The notes beneath the pieces are model-generated. The model did not search any database and had not been told where the DNA came from. It was given only the letters and a program-made list of their open reading frames with translations. Positions 41,034 through 51,022 of a DNA stretch of 64,000 nucleotides are shown piece after piece (position 1 is the stretch's first letter; each line of letters opens with the position of its first letter). Where the stretch lies: assembly GCF_003264855.1 (NCBI RefSeq), contig NZ_NFZS01000001.1, positions 2,356,001 through 2,420,000 on the forward strand. The letters are read 5' to 3'. The position numbers and the translations under genes were made by a program. This DNA comes from Dyella jiangningensis (lineage in GTDB: Bacteria; Pseudomonadota; Gammaproteobacteria; Xanthomonadales; Rhodanobacteraceae).

Positions 41034-41540
41034 TCAAGCACATACTTCCCAATCACCCTCCCATACAGCGCCGCCTCTCCTGTACGTCAATCCCAGCCGC
41101 GTTGCGACCCCTATCGATCGGGCGTTACGCTCTGAAATGAGCGCATGAACGCTAGGCTCCCGTCGCACTTCAAAGGCATGGTTGACCATGGCCGCCACGG
41201 CCTCAACGGCTATGCCACGCCCCCAGAAATCGCGGTATGTGTGCCAGCCCATCTCCATTTCCGTGGATTGCTCGCGAAAAAATGCTCCAACGGTACCGAC
41301 GACCTGCCCGGTTTCGCGCAGCTCGACGATCCACCAACCTGCTCCATGCAATAACCACAGGCCGGCGTGCAGCCCGAAGATACGCCATGCGGTCTCGCGA
41401 TCCTTTGCCGAGAGGTGGACCATGCTTTCGGCGTCGGCAGCGTGTTCGGCAAACGCTTCGAAATCGACCGGACGGTGCTCGCGAAGGAGCAGGCGCTCGG
41501 TCTGAAGCCTGGGAACGGCATTTGCGAATGCTTGGACCAT
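41034..41540 (-). CDS. GNAT-family N-acetyltransferase (RimJ/RimL-like)
   Basis: 168 residues from ATG 41540, supported by GGAGG upstream; longer starts exist but lack one. The sequence begins PRLQTERLLLREHRPVDFEAFAE, the standard acetyltransferase_3 opening. It then has GWWIVELRETGQVVGTVGAFFRE, GWHTYRDFWGRGIAVEAVAAMVNHAF (acetyl-CoA binding loop RDFWGRGIA in place of QxxGxG/A) and NARSIGVATRLGLTYR. It transfers acetyl from acetyl-CoA to an amine, perhaps a protein N-terminus or an antibiotic; the target is unknown. Monocistronic. Confidence 0.87.
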   Translation of the reverse strand: MVQAFANAVPRLQTERLLLREHRPVDFEAFAEHAADAESMVHLSAKDRETAWRIFGLHAGLWLLHGAGWWIVELRETGQVVGTVGAFFREQSTEMEMGWHTYRDFWGRGIAVEAVAAMVNHAFEVRREPSVHALISERNARSIGVATRLGLTYRRGGAVWEGDWEVCA

Positions 41541-41792
41541 GAGGTGTTCCGCCTCCTCGTTCACAACTGGTGGATCGTCCGCCATGGCCCGGAAGCAGAC
41601 CATGCCGTCGGCGGTAACGCCGCGCGCTGGAAGCCGGAGTGAAGAGATTGGCTGCCGTGGGACGGTCAAGGACCGCAGTCTTTCCCGTGCGTAGGCATAA
41701 AGAGCCCCTAGCTCGTGCTTCGCCGGATTCTGCCATCTACCGCGAACAGTCGCACTTTGTTGTATTGGCTGTGCCTGAGCTTGTGTACATCG

Positions 41793-42737
41793 TCAGTGCA
41801 TCGCCCCGGATCGCGTGGACGATGGAGACACTCCATAGACTTGGCGATAGCAACTTGCGAAACGCCCAAAATCCCAGACGCCAAACCGGCTGCAGATACT
41901 GGCGATAGATTCATTCGGCTCGGCGCCCTGAAGTGTCTCGTGAATGGCCTTGAGGCGCCTGAGCATCAGGTAGCGATGCGGACCGAGGCCAAAGTGCTCG
42001 GTGAAAACCTTCTGCAGCGTTCTCGCCGAAACGCCCGTGGCCTTGCAGAGATCCGCAATCTGAACCGTCTCCGACATTCGCTGGTCCACAAAAGTAGTGG
42101 CGCGCCGAAGGATGTCGGCCGGAGAGAGGCGTGGACGACCGGCCATTTTCTGACGGGGAGGCATGACCGTGCACATGGCCTCCTGAATGGAACGCGCCAG
42201 CTGATCGTGCGACGCCTTCACCGCCGTGCAGGGCGACAGCGCCTCAGGAGAATGCTCATGTACGGCGAGCAGGCGAGCGACTAGATCTCTGAGTGCGGCC
42301 AGGTATGCGCGACTTGCATTGCCTATGAGGTGATGGGGCGAGATCATCTGCGTTGCTTCCGGGTCAAGAATCATCCAGTGATTGACCGTGGCAGATCCCA
42401 CGCTAATGCCGACCCAGCGGAGCACGTCACTGTTATAGATAGTGAAATCCTTCCCGGAGGCAAGCCAGGTCAAGGTGCTCTTGCCGATATCGCGACCATC
42501 GACAACGAGGGAGCGAATGTCGGTCAGTGGGAAGAAAAGTCCAAAGTTGTCGAGGCGACAAGATCCTTCATAGATGCTTCCGCCACCGTTCTGGCAGACC
42601 ATGACTTCGATGTCACCCAGGACGAGGTACTGCATTTCCCAGTCGTGGCGATGCCTCCGTACGGGTGTGTAACGCCCATCGACGCCACGCATGGCTTCCT
42701 CGAACGCATCGAACTCCAGTCCAAATGAGTGCTTCAT
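41793..42737 (-). CDS. AraC-family transcriptional regulator (EutR-like)
   Basis: 314 residues. The N-terminal sensing domain (1-200) contains HDWEMQYLVLGDIEVMVCQNGG and SLVVDGRDIGKSTLTWLASG, as in EutR/AraC-like activators. The C-terminal double helix-turn-helix (~210-310) has RATTFVDQRMSETVQIADLCKATGVSARTLQKVFTEHFGLGPHRYLMLRRLKAIHETL and ICSRFGVWDFGRFASCYRQVYGVSPS. It is divergent from the DUF1254 genes, sharing a 206-bp region with a 12-bp palindrome (42842-42853), so it probably controls them. Confidence 0.9.
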   Translation of the reverse strand: MKHSFGLEFDAFEEAMRGVDGRYTPVRRHRHDWEMQYLVLGDIEVMVCQNGGGSIYEGSCRLDNFGLFFPLTDIRSLVVDGRDIGKSTLTWLASGKDFTIYNSDVLRWVGISVGSATVNHWMILDPEATQMISPHHLIGNASRAYLAALRDLVARLLAVHEHSPEALSPCTAVKASHDQLARSIQEAMCTVMPPRQKMAGRPRLSPADILRRATTFVDQRMSETVQIADLCKATGVSARTLQKVFTEHFGLGPHRYLMLRRLKAIHETLQGAEPNESIASICSRFGVWDFGRFASCYRQVYGVSPSSTRSGAMH

Positions 42738-42841
42738 AAGACTGCCCTCGACGACTCGCCGGCTCAGATCGGATTTTTACCGAAAATCCACACGACTGAT
42801 AAGGATCGCGTCGCGCGGCCAAGCCAGGCGTGCGCGTCGCC

Positions 42842-42853
42842 GGCGTATACGCC
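42842..42853. promoter_or_regulatory. 12-bp palindrome between the AraC regulator and the DUF1254 genes
   Basis: GGCGTATACGCC is a perfect palindrome about 90 bp upstream of the first DUF1254 start. Candidate operator; AraC proteins more often use direct repeats, so another regulator is possible. Confidence 0.3.
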
Positions 42854-42943
42854 TCGTGAAGTTCATGAGCCTAAGTAATTTTACGATGGCGATGACGAAT
42901 CAGCTTTCCCATGCTCCGTTTCCGGTCCATAGGAGGAACGGCC

Positions 42944-44470
42944 ATGGCGGTATTCGGAAGATTGCTCGCATTGGTTGGCGCGGTTGCGGTGTGCTTGGCG
43001 ATGCCCCGGGAAGCGCCTGCACAGGAAGGTCGATTCGAGGCGCTGGCAAACAGCCGCCTGCATGAAAACCGGCCAACGCCCGAGACGGCGAAGACGCTTC
43101 GCGACGAGCTGTACTTCCAGCGCGCCACGCAGACCTATCTCTGGGCGTTGCCGCTCATCAATACCATGGGCATGAAGGAAGGCTCCGAGAAGCAATTCGG
43201 CGCGGGTTACAACGTGTTGCCGATCTGGAAGAAGCGACTCGATGCCAAGACGCTGGTGACCACGCCAAACTCGGACGTGCTCTATGCCATGGGCTATCTG
43301 GACGTAGGCAAGGATGGTCCCATGGTGTTCGAAGCACCGCCGGGCCTGCAGGGCATCCTGATGGACGTGTGGCAGCGACCGATTCCCGGACCGCCTGGCT
43401 TCTTCGGTGATGTCGGCCTGCCCGGTCCGGATGGCGGCAAGGGCGGCAAATTCCTGATTCTGCCTCCCGACTATCGGGGAGAGCCACCTTCGGGCTACTA
43501 CGTCTATCGCTCGCCCACCAACAATGTCTTCGTCTTCCTGCGCGCCTTCTACAAGGATCCCAAGAACCTGGCGCCGGCGGTCAAGTTGATGGAGGACGCG
43601 AAGATCTATCCGCTGGGTGAAAAGTCGCCCAGGTCGATGACGTTCCCGGATGCGTCCGGTGTGCCGGTGAACATGTTGCCTGCGAGCGACATCGCCGCAT
43701 TCGAGCAGCTCAAGTACCTGGTCGACTCCGAAGGCACGCACCTGGCCGATCCGGACTGGCTTGGCATGCTGGCGATGATCGGCATCGTGAAGGACAAACC
43801 ATTCCGGCCCGATGCTTCGCAGAAGACCCTGCTGCAGGACGCCGCGAAAACCGGCTACAAGATGAGTCGCGTCATTGGTTTCGAGAACGGCGAAGGCGAC
43901 CGCGATTTCCATGTCTACCCGGATCGTCACTGGCTCAATCCGGTAGCCGATGGCACGCCCGCCAACCCGGGCGGTGCGCTCGACCTCGCGTGGCGGCGCA
44001 CCAAGGAAGGCTATACCGACCTTGACGTACGCACGTGGTTCTTCACCGATTACTACTCGCTCAGCCCGGGCATGATTTCGCAGGTACCCGGCAAGGGGGC
44101 GAAGTACATGATTGCCTTCACCGACAGCACCAGCACGCCCCTGTCGGGCGCGACCAACTACCGGTTGCACCTGCCAGCCAATATTCCTGCCGGCAATTTC
44201 TGGTCAGTGACGCTTTACGAAGCCGAGAACGCCTCCGGACTGGCCAATGGCCAGCCTTTCCCCTCGCTGGGTTCGCGTGACAACCCCGCCAAGAACGCGG
44301 ATGGCAGCACCGATCTCTACCTGGGACCCACGGCGCCGGCTGGCAAGCACGGCAATTGGCTGGCAACAGTGCCGGGGCGTGGCTACTTTGCGATTCTCCG
44401 GCTTTACGGACCCACCGAGGCGGCCATCGACAAGAGCTGGAAGCCGGGTGATATCGAACCGGTGAAGTGA
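42944..44470 (+). CDS. exported DUF1254/DUF1214 protein (first of a pair)
   Basis: 508 residues from ATG 42944 behind AGGAGG. A signal peptide (to about residue 27, APAQ) is followed by the DUF1254 domain (QRATQTYLWALPLINTMGMKEG, TTPNSDVLYAMGYLDVGKDGPMVFEAP) and the DUF1214 domain at the C-terminus (NYRLHLPANIPAGNFWSVTLYEAENASGLANGQPFPSLGSRDNP). The function of this widespread periplasmic family is unknown; the two domains form beta-sandwich folds. It is followed after 62 bp by a paralogue and then a channel-like protein, suggesting a periplasmic/outer-membrane handling system for a hydrophobic or aromatic compound. That suggestion is inference. Confidence 0.88.
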   Translation: MAVFGRLLALVGAVAVCLAMPREAPAQEGRFEALANSRLHENRPTPETAKTLRDELYFQRATQTYLWALPLINTMGMKEGSEKQFGAGYNVLPIWKKRLDAKTLVTTPNSDVLYAMGYLDVGKDGPMVFEAPPGLQGILMDVWQRPIPGPPGFFGDVGLPGPDGGKGGKFLILPPDYRGEPPSGYYVYRSPTNNVFVFLRAFYKDPKNLAPAVKLMEDAKIYPLGEKSPRSMTFPDASGVPVNMLPASDIAAFEQLKYLVDSEGTHLADPDWLGMLAMIGIVKDKPFRPDASQKTLLQDAAKTGYKMSRVIGFENGEGDRDFHVYPDRHWLNPVADGTPANPGGALDLAWRRTKEGYTDLDVRTWFFTDYYSLSPGMISQVPGKGAKYMIAFTDSTSTPLSGATNYRLHLPANIPAGNFWSVTLYEAENASGLANGQPFPSLGSRDNPAKNADGSTDLYLGPTAPAGKHGNWLATVPGRGYFAILRLYGPTEAAIDKSWKPGDIEPVK

Positions 44471-44532
44471 GCCGATCGGTGACGCCACCGATGACTTCGA
44501 ATATCTCCACTGCCCCCATCGAGAGAGCAACC

Positions 44533-46011
44533 ATGGACACGCCGAAATCAAATCACCTGCCGCATCACATCTCGCTGACCATTGCGCTGTTGTGCGCGTC
44601 GGCCGGTATTGCCCACGCTCAGCCGGCCGATCAACCTGCCATCACACCTACAGCTGCAGCCCTGGCCCCGCCCGCGGATATCCTGATGACCAAGGAATAC
44701 GTGGCCACGGTAGGGCGCATGGCCTACCTGTGGGGCTGGCCGATCATCAACGAGCGTCATCGTCGCGCGGCCTTCAATAAAGCACCCGAGTCCGGCCTGC
44801 TCGGCGGCGTACTGCCTGTTGCACCCGAGAACAACATCACCATGCTCACCGACTACATTGCGGCAGACGAGCACTTCGTGACCTGCCCGAATCAGGACGT
44901 GACGTACGGCTTCGGATTCGGCGACCTGTCCAAGGACGCCGTGGTGGTGCAGGTGCCCGATTTTGGCGATCGGTTCTGGGTTTACGCCCTCTACGACGCG
45001 CGGTCGGATAGTTTTGGCCAGCTGGGCAAGCAGTATGGAACCAAGCCGGGCATGTACCTGATCGTTGGGCCCGACTGGAGGGGCAAAGTACCCGCAGGCA
45101 TCGCGGGCGTGATCCATTCACCGACGAACACGATCGGCATGGCGCCGCGCATCCTGATGGACGATACCGCCGAAGACCGCAAGGCCATTCAGACGGTGCT
45201 CCGTCAGATCATGATCTATCCATTGAGCAAATACAGCGGCAAACCCCAGACCAAGGAATGGTCGAAGGTGCCGCACTTCCCGGCACCGGAAGGCCAAGGC
45301 AGCGGCGAAACACAATGGGTCAACCCGGAAACGTTCTTCGACGAATTGCCTGTCGCGCTGGACGAGACGCCACCGCTGCCGGGCGAGGAAGCTCTCTACG
45401 CACAGTTCCGCGCGGTGCTTCGTGCAGCGGCCAAGGATCCAGCCATCAGGGACCAGCTCAAGCACACCGCCATCGATGCAGAGAAGAACCTCATCGGCCC
45501 TCTGTTTGAGTTTCGCAACTACGGCGTGGCCATTGGCAATGGCTGGACCACCGCACCCAACGGCGCTCGCTTCGGCTACGACTACCTCACGCGCGCCGCC
45601 GTTTCCAAATCGAACATGTATGTCAATCGGCCGGAAGAAACGCGCTACTTCTACCTTGACCTGGACAGCAAGGGTGAGCGACTGAATGGATCGCATGCCT
45701 ACACCGTTACCTTCAAGTCACCACCGCCGGTCAACGGATTTTGGTCGCTTACCATGTACAACGAGCACCATCTGTTCGAACCCAACACCATGGGCCGCTA
45801 CTCGCTGGGCACCAAGAACAAGAACCTCAAGAAGAATCCGGATGGCTCGTTGACCATCTACGTCCAGCACGATTCGCCTGGAGCGGACAAGGAATCCAAC
45901 TGGCTCCCCTCCCCGAAGGGCGACTTCTCACTCTATACCCGCACCTATTGGCCCAAGCCGGAGATCAACGAAGGCAAATGGGCCCCACCGCCCGCCGTCC
46001 GCGCCAACTAA
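44533..46011 (+). CDS. exported DUF1254/DUF1214 protein (second of a pair)
   Basis: 492 residues from ATG 44533 (GAGAG upstream). The signal peptide ends near AGIAHAQ. The same order of DUF1254 (YVATVGRMAYLWGWPIINERHRRAAF, TCPNQDVTYGFGFGDLSKDAVVVQVPDFGDRFWVYALYDAR) and DUF1214 (HAYTVTFKSPPPVNGFWSLTMYNEHHLFEPN) is visible. It is clearly paralogous to the preceding gene but diverged (the TPNSD motif is CPNQD here), so this is an old duplication or a functional pair. Probably in one operon with it. Confidence 0.88.
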   Translation: MDTPKSNHLPHHISLTIALLCASAGIAHAQPADQPAITPTAAALAPPADILMTKEYVATVGRMAYLWGWPIINERHRRAAFNKAPESGLLGGVLPVAPENNITMLTDYIAADEHFVTCPNQDVTYGFGFGDLSKDAVVVQVPDFGDRFWVYALYDARSDSFGQLGKQYGTKPGMYLIVGPDWRGKVPAGIAGVIHSPTNTIGMAPRILMDDTAEDRKAIQTVLRQIMIYPLSKYSGKPQTKEWSKVPHFPAPEGQGSGETQWVNPETFFDELPVALDETPPLPGEEALYAQFRAVLRAAAKDPAIRDQLKHTAIDAEKNLIGPLFEFRNYGVAIGNGWTTAPNGARFGYDYLTRAAVSKSNMYVNRPEETRYFYLDLDSKGERLNGSHAYTVTFKSPPPVNGFWSLTMYNEHHLFEPNTMGRYSLGTKNKNLKKNPDGSLTIYVQHDSPGADKESNWLPSPKGDFSLYTRTYWPKPEINEGKWAPPPAVRAN

Positions 46012-46228
46012 GTGCGTGATGAAAGGAGGCGGGACTCGCTGCACTGGCTGGTACGGCGTCGCCGTGCAGCCGAACTTGTTGGAGAAAGAGGCGTTCTGGC
46101 GGACGCGTGAGTCGAGTCATCAAGCAGGTGAACTGATCTGACGGCCGCCCATCCCCAAGGCATGTAGCGAGGCCACGGCGAGGTCTACGCCGACAAGGGC
46201 GTTCCATGGTCCATAGCGGAGGCATCGA

Positions 46229-47044
46229 GTGTCCACATTTTCCCCAAGGATCTTCGCCACGATGCTCGCTTGTGCGCTTTCGCCCTGCGCGCATTCGCAA
46301 TCGGATCAGGCAGGTGCGCAGGATCTGGCCAAGAAGCTGTCCAATCCCGTCGCCTCGCTCATCAGCGTGCCGTTCCAGTTCAACTACGACCAGAACATCG
46401 GGCCGACACGCGACGGTGAAAAGTACCTGATGAACTTCCAGCCGGTGATCCCGGTATCCATCGGTCAAGACTGGAACTTGATTGTCCGCACCATTCTTCC
46501 GGTGGCCAGTCAGAGCGACATCGTGCCTGGGGCGGGTTCGCAGACCGGGTTGGGTGATACCACGCAAAGCTTCTTCTTCTCTCCGAAGGCGCCGACGTCC
46601 GGAGGATGGATATGGGGCGTGGGACCAGCCGCACTGATGCCCACTGCCACGGATCGCCTGCTCGGGTCCGGCAAATGGGGGCTGGGCCCTACCGCGGTCG
46701 TTCTGAAACAGGAAGGCCACTGGACCTACGGCATGCTGGCGAACCACATCTGGTCCGTCGGTGGCCAGAGCAACCGGGCCGGCATCAGTTCGACTTTCCT
46801 CCAGCCATTTCTTTCATACAACACGAGCAATGCCTGGACGTTCACCCTGCAATCGGAATCCAGCTACGACTGGAAGCATACGCAGTGGTCCGTGCCCATC
46901 AATCTGATGACTGCCAAGCTGGTCACCTTCGGCAAGCAGCCCGTGCAGTTCCAACTCGGAGTGCGTTACTGGGATCACGCCATTGAAAGCGGTCCGCACG
47001 GGTGGGGCGTGCGGGCAGGTGTCGTGCTGCTCTTCCCCAGATAG
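46229..47044 (+). CDS. outer-membrane beta-barrel, transporter-like (phenol MetA-like)
   Basis: 271 residues from GTG 46229, with GGAGG eight bases upstream. Signal peptide ends near CAHSQ. The body alternates aromatic and small residues typical of a small outer-membrane barrel ([95 protein letters not shown]). It resembles the neutral 'transporter' family often paired with DUF1254 proteins. It would pass hydrophobic compounds across the outer membrane; the substrate is unknown. It is 217 bp after the second DUF1254 gene. Confidence 0.75.
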   Translation: MSTFSPRIFATMLACALSPCAHSQSDQAGAQDLAKKLSNPVASLISVPFQFNYDQNIGPTRDGEKYLMNFQPVIPVSIGQDWNLIVRTILPVASQSDIVPGAGSQTGLGDTTQSFFFSPKAPTSGGWIWGVGPAALMPTATDRLLGSGKWGLGPTAVVLKQEGHWTYGMLANHIWSVGGQSNRAGISSTFLQPFLSYNTSNAWTFTLQSESSYDWKHTQWSVPINLMTAKLVTFGKQPVQFQLGVRYWDHAIESGPHGWGVRAGVVLLFPR

Positions 47045-47397
47045 TCGCTATTCGGAGCCTATTCCTTGCAAGCTGCCGACCCAAGGAATGCTTTTGGTCC
47101 AATATTCGATATCGGCATGCGGCCGATATCCCGATTCCAGAAACTAGAGCGCACGTCGGCTGGTGCAACGCACCGGTTTCCCAGCCTTGGGTCATCCGCC
47201 CGATAGTCAAGCGAGCGAACGCGCGCGCAAAGGGCCTGTCGACATCCGCGGCCACGGCGGCCCGGGTCCACGATGCCGTGGGAGCGCCTCGCCATATGCC
47301 GACGGCCTGGCGCTCTGCCAGCGCCACTTCGTCATCTGATTCGACTGAATACGTATGTGAACACTGGTTGCTGCAGTGCGATGCTGCATAACCTTGC
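47045..47397. other. promoter region of the alpha-glucoside operon
   Basis: 353 bp without a convincing gene. It contains the ACGTAT-type palindrome at 47346-47359 just upstream of the transporter gene. Confidence 0.5.
47346..47359. promoter_or_regulatory. candidate LacI-family operator
   Basis: TGAATACGTATGTG, with the self-complementary core ATACGTAT and a central CG as usual for LacI operators. It lies 39 bp upstream of the transporter ATG, where a bound repressor would block transcription. Related sites lie at 57075 and 57339-57370. Confidence 0.5.
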
Positions 47398-48960
47398 ATG
47401 AGTCGTCTCTCGTGCAGGATCAGGTCCTTGAGGTCACCCACCCACGCATCGCGCGCCCTCTTGGCGGATCGCCCCGAACTGTCGTTCCGGCAGATCTGGA
47501 ACATGTGTTTCGGCTTCCTCGGCATCCAGTTCGGCTTTGCGCTGCAGACGGCGGACGTCAGCCGCATTTTCCAGACGCTGGGCGCGTCGCTGGAGCAGAT
47601 TCCGGCGCTGTGGGTGGCTGCGCCGATCACCGGGTTGATCGTGCAGCCGATCATCGGCCACTGCTCCGATCGCACCTGGACGCGACTGGGCCGGCGTCGC
47701 CCTTACTTCCTGGGTGGTGCGCTGCTGGCCACGCTGGCGCTGCTGTGGATGCCGAATGCGGGCACGCTGTGGATGGCGGCGGTCCTGTTGTGGCTGATGG
47801 ACGCCACCTTCAACGTGGCGATGGAGCCGTTTCGCGCCTTCGTCGCCGACCAGCTGCCGGCACGCCAGCGGCCGCAAGGCTATTTGCTGCAGAGCTTCTT
47901 CATCGGCACCGGCGCGGTGATCGCCTCGATGCTGCCGTGGATGCTCACGCAACTGGGCGTCAGCAACGTGGCGCCACCGGGCGTGATTCCCGATACGGTG
48001 AAGTATGCGTTCTACGCCGGCGGCGCGACGTTGCTGGGCGCGGTGCTGTGGACGGTGGCGAGCACGCGCGAATACCCGGCGGAACAGCTGCGTGCTTTCG
48101 ATCCGGGCCACGCCGACGAGACGCTGCCCGACCTGCGCGGCATCTGGCGCAACGGCAGCGCGTGGTTGTTCGCGGGCGGCACGGCCACGCTGCTGGTCGG
48201 GCGCTTCCAGCTGCGCCAGGAGATGTACCTGCTGACCATCACCGTGGCCGTCTACGGCCTGCTGTTGATCGGCTACGAGCTGGCGCTGAAGCTGCGCCCT
48301 GCGCTTGACCGGCAACGCGGCCTGCTCGGCCATGTGCTGGGCGATCTGCACATGATGCCGGCAGCGATGCGCCAACTGGCCTGGGTGCAGCTGTTTTCAT
48401 GGTTCGCGTTTTTCGCGATGTGGATCTACGCCACCGCGGCGGTGGCGCAGGTGCAGTACGGCGCCACCGATGCTCACTCGCTGCCTTACAACGAGGCGGC
48501 GAACTGGGTGGGCGTGCTGTTCGGCGTCTACAACGGCTGCGCCGCCCTGGCCGCATTCGTGATCCCCTGGATGGTACGTCGCTGGGGTCTGCGCACCAGC
48601 CACTTGCTCAACTTGTGGCTGGGCGGCATGGGACTGCTGGCGTTCCTGTTCATCCGCGACCCGCGCTGGCTGCTGCTGCCGATGCTGGGCGTGGGATTCG
48701 CCTGGGCGTCGATCCTGTCGCTGCCCTACGCCATGCTCTCGGACAACCTGCCCGCCGCCAAGATGGGCGTGTACATGGGCATCTTCAATTTCTCCATCGT
48801 GATCCCGCAGCTGGTTGCCGCCAGCGTGCTGGGCGAACTGCTGAAGCGCTGCTTCCACGGCGAACCGGTGTGGGCGCTGGTCACGGGCGGTGCCAGCCTT
48901 TTCGTGGCGGGACTGTGCACGCTGCGGGTGCGCCTGGACGATGCGGGCGACAGGTCATGA
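47398..48960 (+). CDS. MFS sugar transporter (SLC45/GPH-like, maltose/sucrose type)
   Basis: 520 residues, twelve predicted membrane helices. [32 protein letters not shown] and the cytosolic loop [20 protein letters not shown] (MFS motif RxGRR between helices 2 and 3) mark the sucrose/maltose transporter branch common in Xanthomonadales and Caulobacter. [32 protein letters not shown] is also family-typical. It would bring an alpha-glucoside from the periplasm into the cytosol with protons. First gene of the rightward operon; the next start (49092) is 131 bp on. A LacI-type palindrome lies just upstream. Confidence 0.9.
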   Translation: MSRLSCRIRSLRSPTHASRALLADRPELSFRQIWNMCFGFLGIQFGFALQTADVSRIFQTLGASLEQIPALWVAAPITGLIVQPIIGHCSDRTWTRLGRRRPYFLGGALLATLALLWMPNAGTLWMAAVLLWLMDATFNVAMEPFRAFVADQLPARQRPQGYLLQSFFIGTGAVIASMLPWMLTQLGVSNVAPPGVIPDTVKYAFYAGGATLLGAVLWTVASTREYPAEQLRAFDPGHADETLPDLRGIWRNGSAWLFAGGTATLLVGRFQLRQEMYLLTITVAVYGLLLIGYELALKLRPALDRQRGLLGHVLGDLHMMPAAMRQLAWVQLFSWFAFFAMWIYATAAVAQVQYGATDAHSLPYNEAANWVGVLFGVYNGCAALAAFVIPWMVRRWGLRTSHLLNLWLGGMGLLAFLFIRDPRWLLLPMLGVGFAWASILSLPYAMLSDNLPAAKMGVYMGIFNFSIVIPQLVAASVLGELLKRCFHGEPVWALVTGGASLFVAGLCTLRVRLDDAGDRS

Positions 48961-49091
48961 ATCCGACAGTCCGCGACCTGCATTGGACACGCGCCGCCGA
49001 TGCCGGCCCTGGCCGCCGTTCCTACCATCAGGCACTCGAACCCGCACCGTCACGCCGGCACGGGACCATCGGACAAACGCAGGAACCCGAC

Positions 49092-49910
49092 ATGGCCATC
49101 GACCTCGACCGCCCCTACCCGCTCACCGCCCAGCAGATCGCCGACTACCGTCGCGACGGCTTCATCAAGCTCAAGCAGGTGTTCAACGCAGAGGAGCTCG
49201 CCCACTACGGCGCGGAGATCACCCGCCTCACCATCGCGCTCAACACGCAGACCCTGCCACTGGAAGAACGCACCACCTACGACCGCGCCTTCCTGCAGGT
49301 GATGAACCTGTGGGAGGAAAGCGACATCGCGCGCGAGTTCGTGTTCGGACGTCGCCTCGCGGGCATCGCCGCCTCGCTGATGCAAGTGGATGGTGTCCGG
49401 CTCTATCACGACCAGTCGCTGTACAAGGAACCCAGCGGCGGCATCACGCCCGCGCATGCCGACCAGTACTACTGGCCGCTGGCCACCGATCGCACCGTGA
49501 CCGCATGGGTTCCCCTGCAGGCCGTGCCGCAGGACATGGGTCCGCTGGCGTTCTTCGCCGGCAGCCAGCACATCGAGTTCGGCCGCGACCTGGAGATCTC
49601 CGACGAGAGCGAGCATGCGATCACCGCGAACATGCAGGCGCATGGTTTCCGCGAAGTCGATGAACCGTTCGACCTGGGCGAGGTGAGCTTCCATTCCGGC
49701 TGGACCTTCCATCGCGCCGGTCCCAACCGTTCCACGCAGCCGCGCTCCGTCATGACGGTGATCTACATGGATCGCGATGTGCGCCTGAAGGCGCCCGACA
49801 ACCACATGCAACGTGCCGACTGGGAGCGCTGGTGCCCCGGCGCCGTCGTCGGCCAAATCATCGATACGCCGAAGAATCCCGTGTTGTTCGACGTCGCGGT
49901 GACCGCATGA
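49092..49910 (+). CDS. phytanoyl-CoA dioxygenase (PhyH) family Fe(II)/2-oxoglutarate oxygenase
   Basis: 272 residues from ATG 49092. The family opening LTAQQIADYRRDGFIKLKQVF is clear. The iron site is H122-x-D124 (AHADQYYWP) with distal H207 (FHRAGPN), and R213/R218 region residues could hold 2-oxoglutarate. Non-CoA members hydroxylate small molecules, so the substrate cannot be assigned. It overlaps the next gene by four bases (ATGA). Presence of an oxygenase inside an alpha-glucan operon is unexpected and suggests that the transported compound carries an aglycone or modified sugar to be oxidised. Confidence 0.9.
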   Translation: MAIDLDRPYPLTAQQIADYRRDGFIKLKQVFNAEELAHYGAEITRLTIALNTQTLPLEERTTYDRAFLQVMNLWEESDIAREFVFGRRLAGIAASLMQVDGVRLYHDQSLYKEPSGGITPAHADQYYWPLATDRTVTAWVPLQAVPQDMGPLAFFAGSQHIEFGRDLEISDESEHAITANMQAHGFREVDEPFDLGEVSFHSGWTFHRAGPNRSTQPRSVMTVIYMDRDVRLKAPDNHMQRADWERWCPGAVVGQIIDTPKNPVLFDVAVTA

Positions 49911-51022
49911 CGGAGGTGATCGCCGGCAAGGCGATCATCGCCGATGGCGAAGGTCGCTTCAGCCTGGAAAGCGTCGAGATCGATCCGCCTGCCGCGGGCG
50001 AAGTGCGTGTCGCGATGGCCGCGGCAGGCGTCTGCCATACCGACCATGCTTCGTTGCGCTGGCCGGGGCCGCTGGTGATGGGCCATGAGGGCGCGGGCCA
50101 TGTCGAAGCGATCGGCGAAGGCGTCGAGGGCCTCGAACTCGGCCAGCCGGTGCTCCTCAACTGGGCCATTCCCTGTGGCCACTGCTACCAGTGCGATCAT
50201 GGCGCCACGGCGCTGTGCGAACGCACGCATGAGCTCGATGTGCCGAAGCTGGGCAACAGCCGCACCCACGCCGGCGGCATGCGGTGGCGCGGCCAGGCGA
50301 TCGAGCGCGCCTTTCACCTCGGCACATTCGCAAGCCATGCGCTGGTGCGCGCGGAGGCCGTGACGCCCCTGCCCCCATCACTGCCGATCGATGCCGCCTG
50401 CATTCTCGGTTGCGCCGTGATGACCGGCGTAGGCTCCGTGGTCAATGTCGCGGCGGTCGCCCTCGGCGATACCGTGGCGGTGCTCGGCTGTGGCGGCGTT
50501 GGCCTCAACGTGATCCAGGGCGCGCGCATTGCAGGTGCACGCACGATCATTGCCATCGATCGCGTGCCGGCGCGACTGGAACACGCACGTGCATTGGGCG
50601 CCACGCATACGCTCGTACCGCACGAAGACGACGCGGACCATGCGCGACTCGTCGTCGACGTGCGCGCACTGACCCATGGTCGCGGCGTCGATCACGCCTT
50701 CGAAGCCACCGGCGTCCCGGCACTGGCCTTCGTACCGCTGAAACTGGCGCGCAACGGCGGCAATGCATTGCAGGTGAGCGGCGCACACGGCCCCGCTTCG
50801 CTGGAACTCACGGACCTGTTCTGGAACAAACGCTACCTCGCGCCGCTCTATGGCGACTGCGTGCCCAGGCGCGACTTTCCGCGCCTGTTCGACTGGATCG
50901 CGCAGGGACAACTGGAACTCGCCGCGCTGATCAGCCACCACTACCCGATCGAGGCACTGGATCGCGCCTTCGACGACATGCTCGACGGACGCAGCAGCAA
51001 AGGGGTATTGCGCATCGCATGA
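49907..51022 (+). CDS. zinc-dependent alcohol dehydrogenase
   Basis: 371 residues. Catalytic zinc ligands include C43 (GVCHTDH) and H60-E61 (MGHEGAGHVEAIGEGV). Structural zinc is bound by C90, C93, C96 and C104 (IPCGHCYQCDHGATALCE). The NAD-binding motif is AVLGCGGVGLNVIQGARIAGA (~190-210). This is the class III-like medium-chain dehydrogenase family. It would oxidise an alcohol to aldehyde with NAD+. It overlaps the PhyH gene upstream and the esterase gene downstream by ATGA, so the trio is translationally coupled and may act in series (hydroxylation, dehydrogenation, hydrolysis). That series is inference. Confidence 0.92.
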   Translation: MTEVIAGKAIIADGEGRFSLESVEIDPPAAGEVRVAMAAAGVCHTDHASLRWPGPLVMGHEGAGHVEAIGEGVEGLELGQPVLLNWAIPCGHCYQCDHGATALCERTHELDVPKLGNSRTHAGGMRWRGQAIERAFHLGTFASHALVRAEAVTPLPPSLPIDAACILGCAVMTGVGSVVNVAAVALGDTVAVLGCGGVGLNVIQGARIAGARTIIAIDRVPARLEHARALGATHTLVPHEDDADHARLVVDVRALTHGRGVDHAFEATGVPALAFVPLKLARNGGNALQVSGAHGPASLELTDLFWNKRYLAPLYGDCVPRRDFPRLFDWIAQGQLELAALISHHYPIEALDRAFDDMLDGRSSKGVLRIA